64,000 nucleotides of DNA from Streptomyces sp. I6 (GCA_003725745.1 RHDP01000001.1:3611001-3675000); one strand, 5' to 3'; shown: positions 8,707-17,709, counted from the stretch's first letter. Numbers and translations are program-made. Notes: generated from the sequence alone by a model not told the origin.

Positions 8707-9174
8707 GCGCTCCAGGGTACCGACGCTGGACCTACGCCCCGGACCACTCGGCCTACCCCCACCGACGTTTCTCGGCCGTCCTCACCTCCTATTCGTCCGT
8801 CATCTTCTTCCTTTCCCTTACGCGCTCCACGCTGCCGCGGATCGCAGGGGCGGCCCGGCGAATGCCTGCTGCTGCCGCTCGCGGTGAGGGCCGCCGAGGT
8901 CGGGCATGAGGTCGTCGGCGTCGGATGTGAGATGGTCCTCTGTTTCTTTCGTGTGAGGCGGCAGTAAGGCAAGGGTCCGCAGGGTTCCAGCCACCTAGAC
9001 TGGGCATTCTCACTGGCCCCGTTCGCGGTCAGCTGTACACGCCCGTCTCGGTGGACTTGCTGGCTTGTTCCTGGGATGTTCGTACGCAGAGACGGACTCG
9101 CTAGCACGTTCGAGTCCGGCCTGCCGCGAGTGCAGCCAAGCGCTCGGCGGGCGGTGCGCACGTATGGAGGATGA
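8707..9174. other. Divergent promoter region between gltX and the methyltransferase
   Basis: This 468-bp gap separates two divergently read genes, so it should hold both promoters. I see no gene in it. It is less GC-rich than the surrounding core DNA (for example 8785-8825), in line with element backbone. The methyltransferase ATG at 9175 follows GGAGG at 9166-9170. Confidence 0.4.
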
Positions 9175-10449
9175 ATGACGGATCTGCAGGCTGTCGAGAT
9201 TTGCGCAGGGGCGGGCGGCCAGGCCCTCGGGTTGGAGCGCGCCGGATTCGGGCACGCCCTGGCCGTTGAGCTCGACATGCACGCCGTCGCCACACTGCGC
9301 AAGAATCGGCCAGACTGGGATGTCCGGCAAGGCGATGTGGCTGATCCGGAGGTCTGGAAGCCCGAGAAGTTCAGCGGGATGGATCTGATCGCCGGCGGAG
9401 TGCCGTGCCCGCCCTTCACCATCGCCGGTAAGCAGTTGGGGGCAACCGACGAGCGCGATCTTTTCGCCTGGGCCGTGCGCCTGGCTGAGAGGGCCAAGCC
9501 CAAGGCGCTCCTACTGGAGAACGTCCGGGGGCTCAGCGCCAATCGCTTCGCGGCCTATCGGCAGAACGTCCTCGACACCCTGCAGAGCGCTGGCTACGTC
9601 GCTCAGTGGAAGCTCCTCCACGCAGCCGACTTCGGAGTGCCGCAGCTGCGCCCCCGTTTCGTGCTCGTAGCGCTACGCCCTGAATACGCTGAGTACTTCA
9701 CATGGCCTGAACCGCTGGCGGCCAAGCGGCCCACAGTGGGCGAAGCCCTTTGCGACCTGATGGCCGCTAGAGGCTGGGAGGGCGCTAAAAGCTGGGCTGA
9801 GAAGGCCAACGACATCGCCCCCACCATCGTCGGAGGGTCGAAGAAGCACGGTGGGGCCGACCTAGGACCTACGCGCGCCAAGGCTGCTTGGGCGAAGCTG
9901 GGGGTGGACGCTCTCGGTGTCAGCGATCAGGCCCCAGAGCCTGGCTGGAAGCCGGCTCAAGGCAAGCCAGGACCGAAACTGACCGTGGAGATGGTGGCCC
10001 GGATCCAGGGCTGGAAGCCCGAGGACGAGTGGGTGTTCGAGGGCCGGAAGACCAGTACGTACCGGCAGGTAGGCAACGCCTTTCCGCCGCCTGTCGCCGA
10101 GGCGGTGGGCCGGTCCATCGCACGGGCGCTGCGGCAGGAAGGGCCCCGCACCGAGCTGGTAGAGACAACAGAGGTAGTCCACGACCCCGTCTACAAGCTG
10201 CTTCGGGGGGTGGAGCGTCCCATCGGGGTCGACCAGATCATCAGCCGGTTGGAGAAGACCGGGCAGCACATGTCAGAGCCGGAAGTCGAACGGCACATTG
10301 CCCACCTCGAGCACGACTTCGTGATCCACAGGGTGAAGCGCTCCAGCGGAGCCCTCAGCTACAGGCTCGGCGAGTTCAAAGCTTTCGTCGGCCAAGAGGG
10401 CCATCAGAGGCATGAACTCTTCTCCCTGAACCAGGCGAAGATCAGCTGA
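9175..10449 (+). CDS. DNA (cytosine-5-)-methyltransferase, C-terminally extended
   Basis: Dcm-type methyltransferase of 424 residues. Motif I is EICAGAGGQALGLERAGF, motif IV GGVPCPPF with catalytic Cys78, motif VI LLENVRG, motif VIII QLRPRFVLVAL, and motif X YRQVGNAFPPPVAEAVG. It transfers methyl from SAM to C5 of cytosine. Residues ~345-420 after motif X (GVDQIISRLEKTGQHMSEPEVERHI ... SYRLGEF) look like an added winged-helix DNA-binding domain. It faces vsr and the NaeI-like endonuclease, so it is the likely protecting methylase of that system. Site GCCGGC is inferred from the endonuclease family only. Confidence 0.9.
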   Translation: MTDLQAVEICAGAGGQALGLERAGFGHALAVELDMHAVATLRKNRPDWDVRQGDVADPEVWKPEKFSGMDLIAGGVPCPPFTIAGKQLGATDERDLFAWAVRLAERAKPKALLLENVRGLSANRFAAYRQNVLDTLQSAGYVAQWKLLHAADFGVPQLRPRFVLVALRPEYAEYFTWPEPLAAKRPTVGEALCDLMAARGWEGAKSWAEKANDIAPTIVGGSKKHGGADLGPTRAKAAWAKLGVDALGVSDQAPEPGWKPAQGKPGPKLTVEMVARIQGWKPEDEWVFEGRKTSTYRQVGNAFPPPVAEAVGRSIARALRQEGPRTELVETTEVVHDPVYKLLRGVERPIGVDQIISRLEKTGQHMSEPEVERHIAHLEHDFVIHRVKRSSGALSYRLGEFKAFVGQEGHQRHELFSLNQAKIS

Positions 10450-10465
10450 CAGCCGCCGCGGGCGG

Positions 10466-10969
10466 TCAGGGGGCCTTCCGGTCACGCTTCGTGGCTGCGG
10501 CCTCCTGCCGCCGGGCGGTCACTGCCTCGATGACGGTCCTGGCACACGCCTGTGGCTCGAGGTGCTCCCAGAAGCGGAGCACCAGCCAGCCCGCCTCCGC
10601 GAGGCGGTTGTCCGTGTCCCGGTCGCGCTTGATATTCCGGCCGATCTTGTCTTCCCAGTACGGCCGGTTCGTCTTGGGCATCACGAAGTGCTCTGGGCAG
10701 CCGTGCCAGAAGCAGCCGTCGATGAAGACGGCCACCTTCACTGGGCGGAAGACCATGTCAGCCGTGCGGCGCATCTTCGGAAGCGGCTTGGCCGCCACCC
10801 GGTAGCGCAGTCCAGCGGCGTGGACGAGCGAGCGGAGGAGCAGCTCGGGTGCGGTGTCGCGGTTCCGGTTACCGAGCATGCTCCGCCGGTTCGCGGCCGA
10901 GGAGGCCCAGGAACCTTCGGGCCGTGCCCACTGCCCGGCCTGTTGCTCTGGTTGCGCTTGCTCGCTCAT
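10466..10969 (-). CDS. vsr: Very short patch repair endonuclease (Vsr)
   Basis: The 167-residue protein has the Vsr hallmarks: NRRSMLGNRNRDTAPELLLRSLVHAAGLRYRV, the catalytic Asp region RTADMVFRPVKVAVFIDGCFWHGCP, the zinc ligands in CFWHGCPEH, and WEDKIGRNIKRDRDTDNRL. Vsr nicks beside T:G mismatches made when 5-methylcytosine deaminates. It suits the neighbouring C5 methyltransferase. Its start overlaps the end of the upstream NaeI-like gene by 4 bases (ATGA), so the two are translationally coupled. Confidence 0.92.
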   Translation of the reverse strand: MSEQAQPEQQAGQWARPEGSWASSAANRRSMLGNRNRDTAPELLLRSLVHAAGLRYRVAAKPLPKMRRTADMVFRPVKVAVFIDGCFWHGCPEHFVMPKTNRPYWEDKIGRNIKRDRDTDNRLAEAGWLVLRFWEHLEPQACARTVIEAVTARRQEAAATKRDRKAP

Positions 10970-11919
10970 ATCTCCGGCAGTTTGGGGACGGCTTCCTCTG
11001 GGTCATCCGGCCTCGCGACAACCCATTCCTGCCCGCCCAGTTCTACTCTCGGTGCGTCCCCGTGGCGGAGACCGGCAGCCGCAAGCCGGGCGCTCACCGA
11101 CTCACCGGGACCAGGTACGGGCAGGCCGAGCGCTTCGGCAATCCGGCCGTGGCTGGAGTAATGGCCCAGGATAACGATGCCCCGGGGTTGGAGCCTTGAG
11201 CGCGATCCGCCGTTGTAGCGGACGCGTTTCATGTAGTCCTCCTGCATCGCCACTGTAGCGACGACAGTGCGGCTGATACGGCGGCCCTGAGCTCTCACGA
11301 AGAGATCATCCACCCTGCGTTGGCCGCTCCTGTGGGAGAAGATCGCCTTGATATCAGCCTCGGAGAGCCGCAGCAGCATGTTCTCCTGGAGAGGAGCCCG
11401 GTGGAACAGCCACCGCACTGCGGCCCGCCCTGCGGCGTTCAGTGTCTTCTTGGCGTCCCGGTTGCCGCCGTTGTTCAGCCTCTCAGGCAGGGCGCGCACG
11501 AGGCCGGCGGACCATCTGGACTCTTCATCGCTGGCCCAGACGACAAGCAGCAGGTGGCCGAGGGCCTCTGGCGGGACCATCCACCCGCCGAGCGTCTGCG
11601 AGTACTTGCAGTCGACGTCGGTGCCGGCGATCGAGTAGTCCATGCTGAGGCCGTCGGCGAAGCCGAACTCGCGCTGCATGTTGATCTCGATCAGCGTGCC
11701 CAAGTGGGCCTTCTCGGTCTTGTACAGCTGGTCCCACCGGAAGCGACCGGTGTGCTGGCCATCCAGCAGCATGTCGATGCTCCGCCGGATCGCCCCTGCG
11801 GTCCTCCTGCCGTGCGGGTCGGCAGCGAGAATCTGCTGCGCAACGACATCCAGTTCCGGATCGCCTGGTTCGTCAACAGGCCACAGGGCTGCCTGCGTGC
11901 TCATCGCTTCGCCGTCCAC
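10966..11919 (-). CDS. NaeI-type type II restriction endonuclease
   Basis: The 317-residue protein matches NaeI in layout. The N-terminal Endo domain has DGQHTGRFRWDQLYKTEKAHLGTLIEIN and the catalytic DYSIAGTDVDCKYSQ (Asp94, Asp103, Lys105), with the D-x8-D-x-K spacing I recall for NaeI (86/95/97). A C-terminal Topo-like domain follows. NaeI is a type IIE enzyme cutting GCCGGC after binding two sites. The position I align with NaeI Leu43, whose change to Lys makes a topoisomerase, is Leu51 here, so endonuclease activity is expected. It is coupled to vsr downstream and faces the methyltransferase. Confidence 0.85.
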   Translation of the reverse strand: MDGEAMSTQAALWPVDEPGDPELDVVAQQILAADPHGRRTAGAIRRSIDMLLDGQHTGRFRWDQLYKTEKAHLGTLIEINMQREFGFADGLSMDYSIAGTDVDCKYSQTLGGWMVPPEALGHLLLVVWASDEESRWSAGLVRALPERLNNGGNRDAKKTLNAAGRAAVRWLFHRAPLQENMLLRLSEADIKAIFSHRSGQRRVDDLFVRAQGRRISRTVVATVAMQEDYMKRVRYNGGSRSRLQPRGIVILGHYSSHGRIAEALGLPVPGPGESVSARLAAAGLRHGDAPRVELGGQEWVVARPDDPEEAVPKLPEI

Positions 11920-11989
11920 GGCAGGACTCTATCCGGGCTCCGGACGGCAGGGCAGCCCGGTCCGACGAGGACACTGGCAGACTTCAGCT

Positions 11990-12178
11990 GTGATACGCGA
12001 ACCAGCTGAACTGCAGATCGATGACGAGGGCCGTGTGTCCCTGCCGCTTGGGCTCCTGGCGGAGGCGGGCCTGGATACGGGCGGCCGCATCCTCGCCTTC
12101 AGCGACGGGGACGGGCGCATTGTGCTGCAGCGGGAGGCGGACGCCGTCGAGGCGCTGCTGCGAGACGGAACTCTGTGA
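11990..12178 (+). CDS. Small AbrB/SpoVT-like DNA-binding protein
   Basis: GTG 11990 opens a 62-residue protein: AELQIDDEGRVSLPLGLLAEAGLDTGGRILAFSDGDGRIVLQRE is the swapped-hairpin AbrB fold used by MazE-type antitoxins and transition regulators. It lies between the NaeI-like gene (minus, start 11919) and the helicase (minus, stop 12197), in the opposite direction. No toxin gene adjoins it. A plausible job is to control the restriction operon from the 70-bp divergent gap at 11920-11989. Confidence 0.75.
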   Translation: MIREPAELQIDDEGRVSLPLGLLAEAGLDTGGRILAFSDGDGRIVLQREADAVEALLRDGTL

Positions 12179-12196
12179 GTCGCAGTTCTGCTGGCG

Positions 12197-14016
12197 CTAG
12201 ACGGCTCCCGCCCCGAGATGCTCCAGGAGTGCTCGCACGTCCGCGGCGTCCATTCCTGCGGCCAGCGGGACTTCCTCTTCCGGATCGCCCAGCTGCTGCA
12301 CCTCCGGGTCGTCGAGGATCCGCCCCATGAAGTCCAGTTTCTGCGCCAACCGAACGGCTACCACCTCGTCGACCGTACCTTCGGCCGTAAGGACCGTGAC
12401 CCGCGTCTCCGTGTCCAGCGCGAGGCCGAGGCGGTGAATGCGGTCGAGGCTCTGCAGGAACCGGCCGGCCTGGAAATCACGGTCCACATAGACCGCGTCA
12501 TGGCACACCTGGTGGAGGCTGATGCCCTCGCCGAGGGTCGCCGGATTGGAGATGAGGACGCTGCAGTCCGGATCCTTCCGGAAGCGGCGCAACTCAGCTT
12601 CCCGGTCGGGGGTCCCCCCGTGCACAGCCGCTGGCTGGAACGGCGCCAGCAGTGCTTGGAGCGAAGTGATACTGCGGACGAAGCTCGTCCAGATCAGAGT
12701 CTTGCGTCCGGCCTCAGCATTGGCGGACACGATGGATAGGGTTTCCTGGTACTTGGGCGGCAGCTCGTAGTCGGGGAGTCGGCGGAGGAGCATGGAGAGC
12801 GGATCCCCCTCGGCCACCTCCAGCGGTGGGACGCGGAAGTACAGCGGCTCGTAACGCGTTGAGCCCGCCACGAGCAGAGCCGGGCTGGTGGCGGCCATCA
12901 GCAGGCGCAGCGCTGTCTTGCCGAGCGATTCGAAGTCGGTTCGGTCGGCCGCCGCCCTGGCTGAGAGCTTCCCCACCAGAGCGTCGTAGATCTCGCGGTG
13001 AAGCGGCGGCATCGGGATTCGGCGCACCCGCGTCTCCATGGGAGGCAGTCCGAGCTCCTCTTTGGTCGTCCGCGTATACAGGGGGCGCAGTACTCGGCTG
13101 GCATGGGCGAGGTCGCCGCCGTCGACAGCTTGAGTGACCACGCGCCGCCCGTGCCCCGGCCAGACGAAGGAGAGAAGGTTCTCCAGGTCCTTGGCGCCAT
13201 TGGGTGCAGGAGTGCCGCTGAGGATCATCCGGACACGGCTGAGGGGGCCCAGTGCCATGCAGGCGGCACCGTAAACCCCGGCCCCGCCGAGCTTCATTCG
13301 GTGGGCCTCATCGAGGACGAGCATCGCTGGGGCCGCCTCCAGCCACTGGGACAGCCCAGCGAGGGCCCGGTCCAGACGCTCGTAATTGACGAGGAGGATG
13401 TCTGCTGAGGCCGGGACCGTCTTGCCGAGCACCTGCACGTCGAGCCCGGTGGCGAAGCACTGCTCCGGCTCCCATTGCCATGCTTCGTAGGCGGACTTCG
13501 GGCTCACCACAAGCATGCGGGTTACGGCTCCGCGCTGGCGGAGTGCAGAGAAGACGGCGAGGGAGACACGGGTCTTGCCGGCGCCGGGCACACTGAAGTT
13601 GGCTCCGTGGCGGACCGAGAGAAGGCGGGCTATGTCGCGGAGCTGGAAAGGGGTAAGAGGGCCGATCCAGTCGTCGCTCAGCAGGGCCGGGACCGACTCC
13701 GGCTCGACGGTGTCCTCGTCGGGCGAGCCGCTGAGGAGCCTCTCCGCCGTGTCCGCCGTGTCGAGCATCTCGGTGACAAGGAGACGGAAGTCTTCCTCCC
13801 ATACAACGCTGTCCGGTCGTGCCCAGGCCCGAGCGCGCTGATACTGGCGAGGAAGCTATCGATGGGGACAGCTGCCGAGAGCCTGTCGGTCATCCGGCCG
13901 CTGGGGAAGCTGGCGATCAACTGCCCCAGCGCACCACGGCACTCGGGCACAGTCCGCAGCGCTGCCTGCGTGCGAGTGATGTCGAAGCCGATCGTCAGAC
14001 TGGGTCCGTCGGCCAC
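12197..14016 (-). CDS. SNF2-type DEAD/DEAH-box helicase of the defence cluster
   Basis: About 606 residues when one probable indel near 13845 is corrected (SFLA to QYQRARAWARPDSVVWEED, one C missing). Walker A is FSVPGAGKT (~residue 139), Walker B is VLDEAH (~234) and motif III is LSGTPAPNG; the C-terminal helicase lobe has TLIWTSFV, NPATLGEGISLHQ and RFLQSLDRIHRLG with the arginine finger. These are SF2/SNF2 motifs of DNA translocases in restriction and defence systems. GTG 14016 abuts the stop of the ParB-like gene, so the two are coupled. Its partner nuclease is not fused and may be the HNH-like protein. Confidence 0.8.
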
Positions 14017-15432
14017 TTAGCGCGCCTTCCCGAACGTCTCGAGGAGCCAGGTCACGCCGTCTCCTGGGTGCTGCACAGTGCGCCTGGTCTCGATAGCGAG
14101 CTTCTCCAGTTTCTGCCGTAGATCAGTGACGGCGTCGTCGAACGACTCCTCATCCAGGCTTCGCTGCGCGCGGGACATGACCAGGTCCGTAACGCATTGC
14201 TCGATGTCGCGGCCGGCATCGGCAAGGCGGGCAGGTGCTGCCTGCTTGCGCTTCTTGATACGCGCGTCGCGGCCGGCATCGCTGATGGCCTGATCCATCG
14301 CCACGCGCAGCCGCACGACCTCCTTCTCTGCCTCAGCCGCAGCCTCCGGCGGAGCCGCGCTGCCTGGCCGGCTGACAGCTCGCGCGTGCAGGACGGCGTC
14401 TGTCAATGCCTTGGCTGCACCAAGGGAGGCAGACGGACCCTTCACAGCCCGACCCAAACCGGGGATGGCCACCCCCGCCGAAGCTTCAGCTGGGGCTTCG
14501 CTGTCCGGCAGCGTCTTGGAGAGGTAGCGGTCGCGGAAGTCGTGGTCGATGAACCGGACATCGGTCTTGGCGAAGCCCAGGAGCATGGCCGCCAGCCGGT
14601 TCTCCAGCAGGAGCTCCGCCTTCTCCGGGTTGACCGCGTACTGCTTGGCGTATGCGCGGTGCAGTTCGCGGAACTTCTCCGCCTGGTCCTCGAAAGCGAC
14701 CAAAGACAGCTGCTCGTCGGCCGTCTTGCTTCGCTCGATGAGCGACTCGATGCGGGCGAGCACCCACTGGTCCTGTCGGCAGCGCTCCGCGGTCGTGCGG
14801 AAGGTAGCGGCGATGACAGCGAGGGGCGTGCCTTGATCCACTAGCTCCTGAACCGCGAGCAACCGGTTGATGTAGGAGTAGTCCCGCCGGTGCTCCTTGC
14901 GCAGCTGGAGCGACAGTTCGATCGCAGCGATGTCCTGCCAGTCGCAGGAAGGCGGCAGTACGGCTACACGCATGGCGTGGTTGGGGCCGAAAAGCTGCAT
15001 CAGAGCAGCGCGCCGGGTATTGCCGTTGACGAGGATGCCTTCGTGAGTGATCAACCCGGGATCAGTCTGGCCGTACTCCTTCAGGCTCGCCATCAGTTCG
15101 TCGAACTCAGGATCAGTCCGGGCGGGGTCTGCCGGCAGCACCTGCAGAAGTCGGTCCAAGTACGCCTGGCTGTCACTGCTCCAGGGGTCGTCCGCGAGCG
15201 CTTCCGCCTGCTTCGGGTCGTGGCCGGCCTGTGCGCGGATGCGGTGGGTTGCCGGGTTGTAGTAGAGGCTGCCCACTGGCACCTGGATGACTTCCAGATG
15301 CTCCGGCCCGCCCCGCCACTCGACAGTGAAGGTCTCGCGGGGACCGCCGCCGACCGCGATCTCCTCCAACCGGGACCGCACAAGGGCGCGGTTCTCCTCG
15401 GCACCCGGCGGCAGACCGTAGCCCTTGGCCAT
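14017..15432 (-). CDS. ParB/Srx-fold protein (ParB N-terminal-like domain)
   Basis: The 471-residue protein contains a ParB/sulfiredoxin-like domain around residues 45-150. IQVPVGSLYYNPATHRIRAQ opens it and TDPGLITHEGILVNGNTRRAAL holds the conserved G-x-x-R nucleotide-binding box (GNTRR in place of GERR). A helical region and a charged C-terminal coiled coil follow. ParB-fold proteins bind CTP or ATP, and some are nucleases. It lacks the chromosomal ParB HTH and linker, so I do not regard it as a partition protein. It sits between the HNH-like gene (58-bp gap) and the helicase (0-bp gap). Confidence 0.7.
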   Translation of the reverse strand: MAKGYGLPPGAEENRALVRSRLEEIAVGGGPRETFTVEWRGGPEHLEVIQVPVGSLYYNPATHRIRAQAGHDPKQAEALADDPWSSDSQAYLDRLLQVLPADPARTDPEFDELMASLKEYGQTDPGLITHEGILVNGNTRRAALMQLFGPNHAMRVAVLPPSCDWQDIAAIELSLQLRKEHRRDYSYINRLLAVQELVDQGTPLAVIAATFRTTAERCRQDQWVLARIESLIERSKTADEQLSLVAFEDQAEKFRELHRAYAKQYAVNPEKAELLLENRLAAMLLGFAKTDVRFIDHDFRDRYLSKTLPDSEAPAEASAGVAIPGLGRAVKGPSASLGAAKALTDAVLHARAVSRPGSAAPPEAAAEAEKEVVRLRVAMDQAISDAGRDARIKKRKQAAPARLADAGRDIEQCVTDLVMSRAQRSLDEESFDDAVTDLRQKLEKLAIETRRTVQHPGDGVTWLLETFGKAR

Positions 15433-15490
15433 GTACTTGCTCCTGCTTCCGTTCGCGTTCTTACGAGGTTGTTCTGTGCAGCAGGGCTGC

Positions 15491-16168
15491 TCAGCCGAGT
15501 CCCAGCTCCGCCCGGAGCTGCGCCCGCGACTCCTCAGGCAGAGAGCGGTAGTCGCTCCAGATCTGCTCCAGGAGGCTGAACTCCCGCCGGTCGGCCGCCA
15601 CCCAGCCGGACAGTACGCTGCGCTCGGCTGAGTCGAGGACGGCGGCTGCCTTGAGCACCGTGCCCAGATCCACTGCGAGCTCCCTGCCTCCCACCCGGCA
15701 CCGCTTGCACTCGGTGACCAATTCCGTGGCCTTGGTGCCGTCCGGCTTCACCACTTCCCTACGGGCGATGTCGAGCTGGGCTGCCTCATAGGTGCCGGCG
15801 TAGATCTCGCCAGGGGTGATGCCGCAGGAGCGGCACATGTTCCCGTCCCTAGCCAGCACCTCGCGTCGGCGCGCTGCACCGATCGCGATCGTTCCTGACT
15901 TGCGGGTCGCGCGACCTGGCTCCCAGACAGGGTCGCCGGGCTTCACGAAGCGCTGCTCGTGGGGGTCCAGCTCCTCGTCTTCCCTGTTGGTGTCGATACG
16001 CCAACCGAAATCCCGGAGGTCCCGCATGCGGCGGTCGACCTGGGACACCCCGGGGAAGGCTGCACGCAGGTCCTCCTTGGTGAAGGTATTGCCTTCGCCG
16101 ACCACGGAGACCAACCACAGGGCCACGCGCTTCATCGTTCCGAGGCCGGCATCCTGCCAGGACGGCAT
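15491..16168 (-). CDS. HNH-like zinc-motif protein heading the helicase operon
   Basis: The 225-residue protein has an N-terminal winged-helix-like part (FTKEDLRAAFPGVSQVDRRMRDLRDFGWRIDT) and a central zinc motif: CRSCG (after ARDGN) and ECKRC about 45 residues later, the layout of HNH/McrA-type nucleases. The usual second catalytic His between the cysteine pairs is not obvious, so cleavage is uncertain. I chose ATG 16168 because GGAGAT precedes it; the open frame continues to 16267. It is the first gene of an operon with the ParB-like and helicase genes and may supply recognition or cutting. Confidence 0.6.
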   Translation of the reverse strand: MPSWQDAGLGTMKRVALWLVSVVGEGNTFTKEDLRAAFPGVSQVDRRMRDLRDFGWRIDTNREDEELDPHEQRFVKPGDPVWEPGRATRKSGTIAIGAARRREVLARDGNMCRSCGITPGEIYAGTYEAAQLDIARREVVKPDGTKATELVTECKRCRVGGRELAVDLGTVLKAAAVLDSAERSVLSGWVAADRREFSLLEQIWSDYRSLPEESRAQLRAELGLG

Positions 16169-16428
16169 GACATCTCCATTCGCGGGGGCCTCCCTGCGGG
16201 ATGGCCCGGGTGGCTGGTGGGCAGCGGGCTGCGGACATTCATTAGTAGCACGGCCCCACATCCTCATTCCAGCGATTAGCGATCTTTACACAGGCGGGGA
16301 AAGAGAAGGCGTCCGTAAAGATCCGTTTTAGGACTATTTGTCGGCATTGAAGGTGGCAAACCACCCCGAAAAGTAGTCAGGAAAAAGCGCGGAACTGTGC
16401 ACCGCCGAGCCGGGGAGTGGCTAGGCTT

Positions 16429-16442
16429 CCGGTGATCACCGG
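16429..16442. promoter_or_regulatory. Palindromic operator candidate upstream of the XRE regulator
   Basis: CCGGTGATCACCGG is a perfect 14-bp palindrome, itself inside a looser inverted repeat (CTAGG ... CCTAG) at 16421-16453. It lies in the divergent gap between the HNH-like operon and the XRE-type gene starting at 16486. I infer that the XRE protein binds here and controls both directions. Confidence 0.5.
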
Positions 16443-16485
16443 TTCCCCCTAGGCAATCTCGAGCGAGCGGAAGGGTTCGTTTGGC

Positions 16486-17144
16486 ATGCCGTCACTTGGA
16501 TCGATTAGCACCACCTGTGCGCCCGAGGCCACGCAAGAGGTTCAGGCGTTCGCCAAAGCCCTCAAGCTCCTCATCCACCATGTCCGCCCCGGCGACACGA
16601 TGGCGCAGAAGGCGAAGGCACTGCACGTCTCGCCGCCGCTCCTCTCCCACTGGCTCAACGGACGGCGGCTTCCGCGTACGGCAGTTATCGAAGAGATGTC
16701 CGGGTTGGCGGCCGAGGGAGTGGCAGACGGTGGAGATGCCGCCGTACTGGCCCGCGAGTTCGCAGCACTCAAGCCACTCCTCCAGGCCGCGCGGAAGTCG
16801 ACCTGCCGTCGATGCGCGGGCAGGTGCACCTGCGACGAGGCGGGGGTCGAGAGGGACCGGCGCAACAGTTCCTGCAGCACCTCCGCTGACAAGGGGGACC
16901 GGCGCAACAGTGCGGCGCCGACGAACTCGAATTTACCGGCGCACCTGGCGGCGATGGCCGAGGCTGACCGCGTGGCTCATCTGCTGGGCCTGGGGCGGCA
17001 CTGAGCGAAGGGGATATCGGCGTATATGCCGACATCCTTGCGCGCGCAGGGATGAAGGCCGAAATGGAGGTTCTGATCCGTTCTGCTGAATCATCCGGGA
17101 GGGACTCAACGGAAATTGCAATCGCCCTCGGCGGACTCCGCTAG
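16486..17144 (+). CDS. XRE-type HTH regulator
   Basis: About 219 residues. An HTH lies near residues 30-65 (DTMAQKAKALHVSPPLLSHWLNGRRLPRTAVIEEM). A cysteine-rich patch follows (TCRRCAGRCTCDE), and the C-terminal helices are ADRVAHLLGLGRH then LSEGDIGVYADILARAGMKAEMEVLIRSAESSG. The printed frame stops at 17004. Inserting one C in CGGCACTGAGC continues it naturally to 17144, so I give the longer span. It probably regulates the element, acting at the palindrome just upstream. Confidence 0.6.
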
Positions 17145-17348
17145 CATTTTGAATGGTCGACTCTCACTCAAATCAGGAACAGGGAAAACGCGTGTCCAGC
17201 GACAGGTGCGAGGGGCCCCGCCCCCTTAACGGCTGCCGCGCACCCCCGGCAGTGCAGGGAAGGCTCGGCCTGAAGGGTCGGCAAACCGCGACCGAGACCT
17301 CCCCTGCCGAAACGCCCGTTAGATCGATGACCAACCAGGAGTTCCATC

Positions 17349-17578
17349 TTGAATAGTAAGGCCCTTCCGGTCCGACTGGCCAGGAAGATCAAGGCTGCCT
17401 GCCTGCGGCTCCGCGCTGCCACCGGAGGTCCGGAACGCGTTGGCCCCTGTGGGAGAAGACGCGTCGCCGGATCCGCTTCCTCCGCTGGACGCTGGTGATC
17501 CAGATCCTCAAGGGGGCCGCCTTCGCCGGCGGCGGCATCCTCATCCAGATCGCGGCCACTCGGTACCTCAACCATTGA
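17349..17578 (+). CDS. Possible small membrane protein
   Basis: TTG 17349 starts MNSKALPVRLARKIKAA; with one C restored near 17447 the frame runs into LWEKTRRRIRFLRWTLVIQILKGAAFAGGGILIQIAATRYLNH and stops at 17578. That gives about 76 residues, a basic N-terminus and one membrane helix. I do not recognise a family. The call depends on a start codon with a weak ribosome site and on one assumed indel. Confidence 0.3.
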
Positions 17579-17667
17579 AGTACTCGCTGCTCACGGCCCG
17601 TCCCTGCCCCGGGGGAGCAGGCACTGACCGACCGGCCGCGCTAACGGCGGCAAGCTGAACGATCAGG

Positions 17668-17709
17668 CAGTGTGCGGCACCAGCGCATGTCGGCGGGTGC
17701 CGCACACTG
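17668..17709. terminator. Strong hairpin between convergent genes
   Basis: CAGTGTGCGGCACC (17668-17681) and GGTGCCGCACACTG (17696-17709) pair perfectly over 14 bp with a 14-base loop. It lies between the end of the small plus-strand frame and the end of the minus-strand aminotransferase, so it can act as a two-way terminator. Confidence 0.7.

Noticed and set aside
14017-15432. Chromosome or plasmid partition ParB acting on the parS at 29118
   Set aside because: The protein lacks the ParB HTH and a ParA partner and lies in a helicase/HNH operon. The parS site is a core chromosomal feature outside the element.
17153-17356. 67-residue open frame after the XRE gene
   Set aside because: It has no ribosome site or recognisable domain, its composition is unconvincing, and it overlaps the start of the small membrane-protein candidate.
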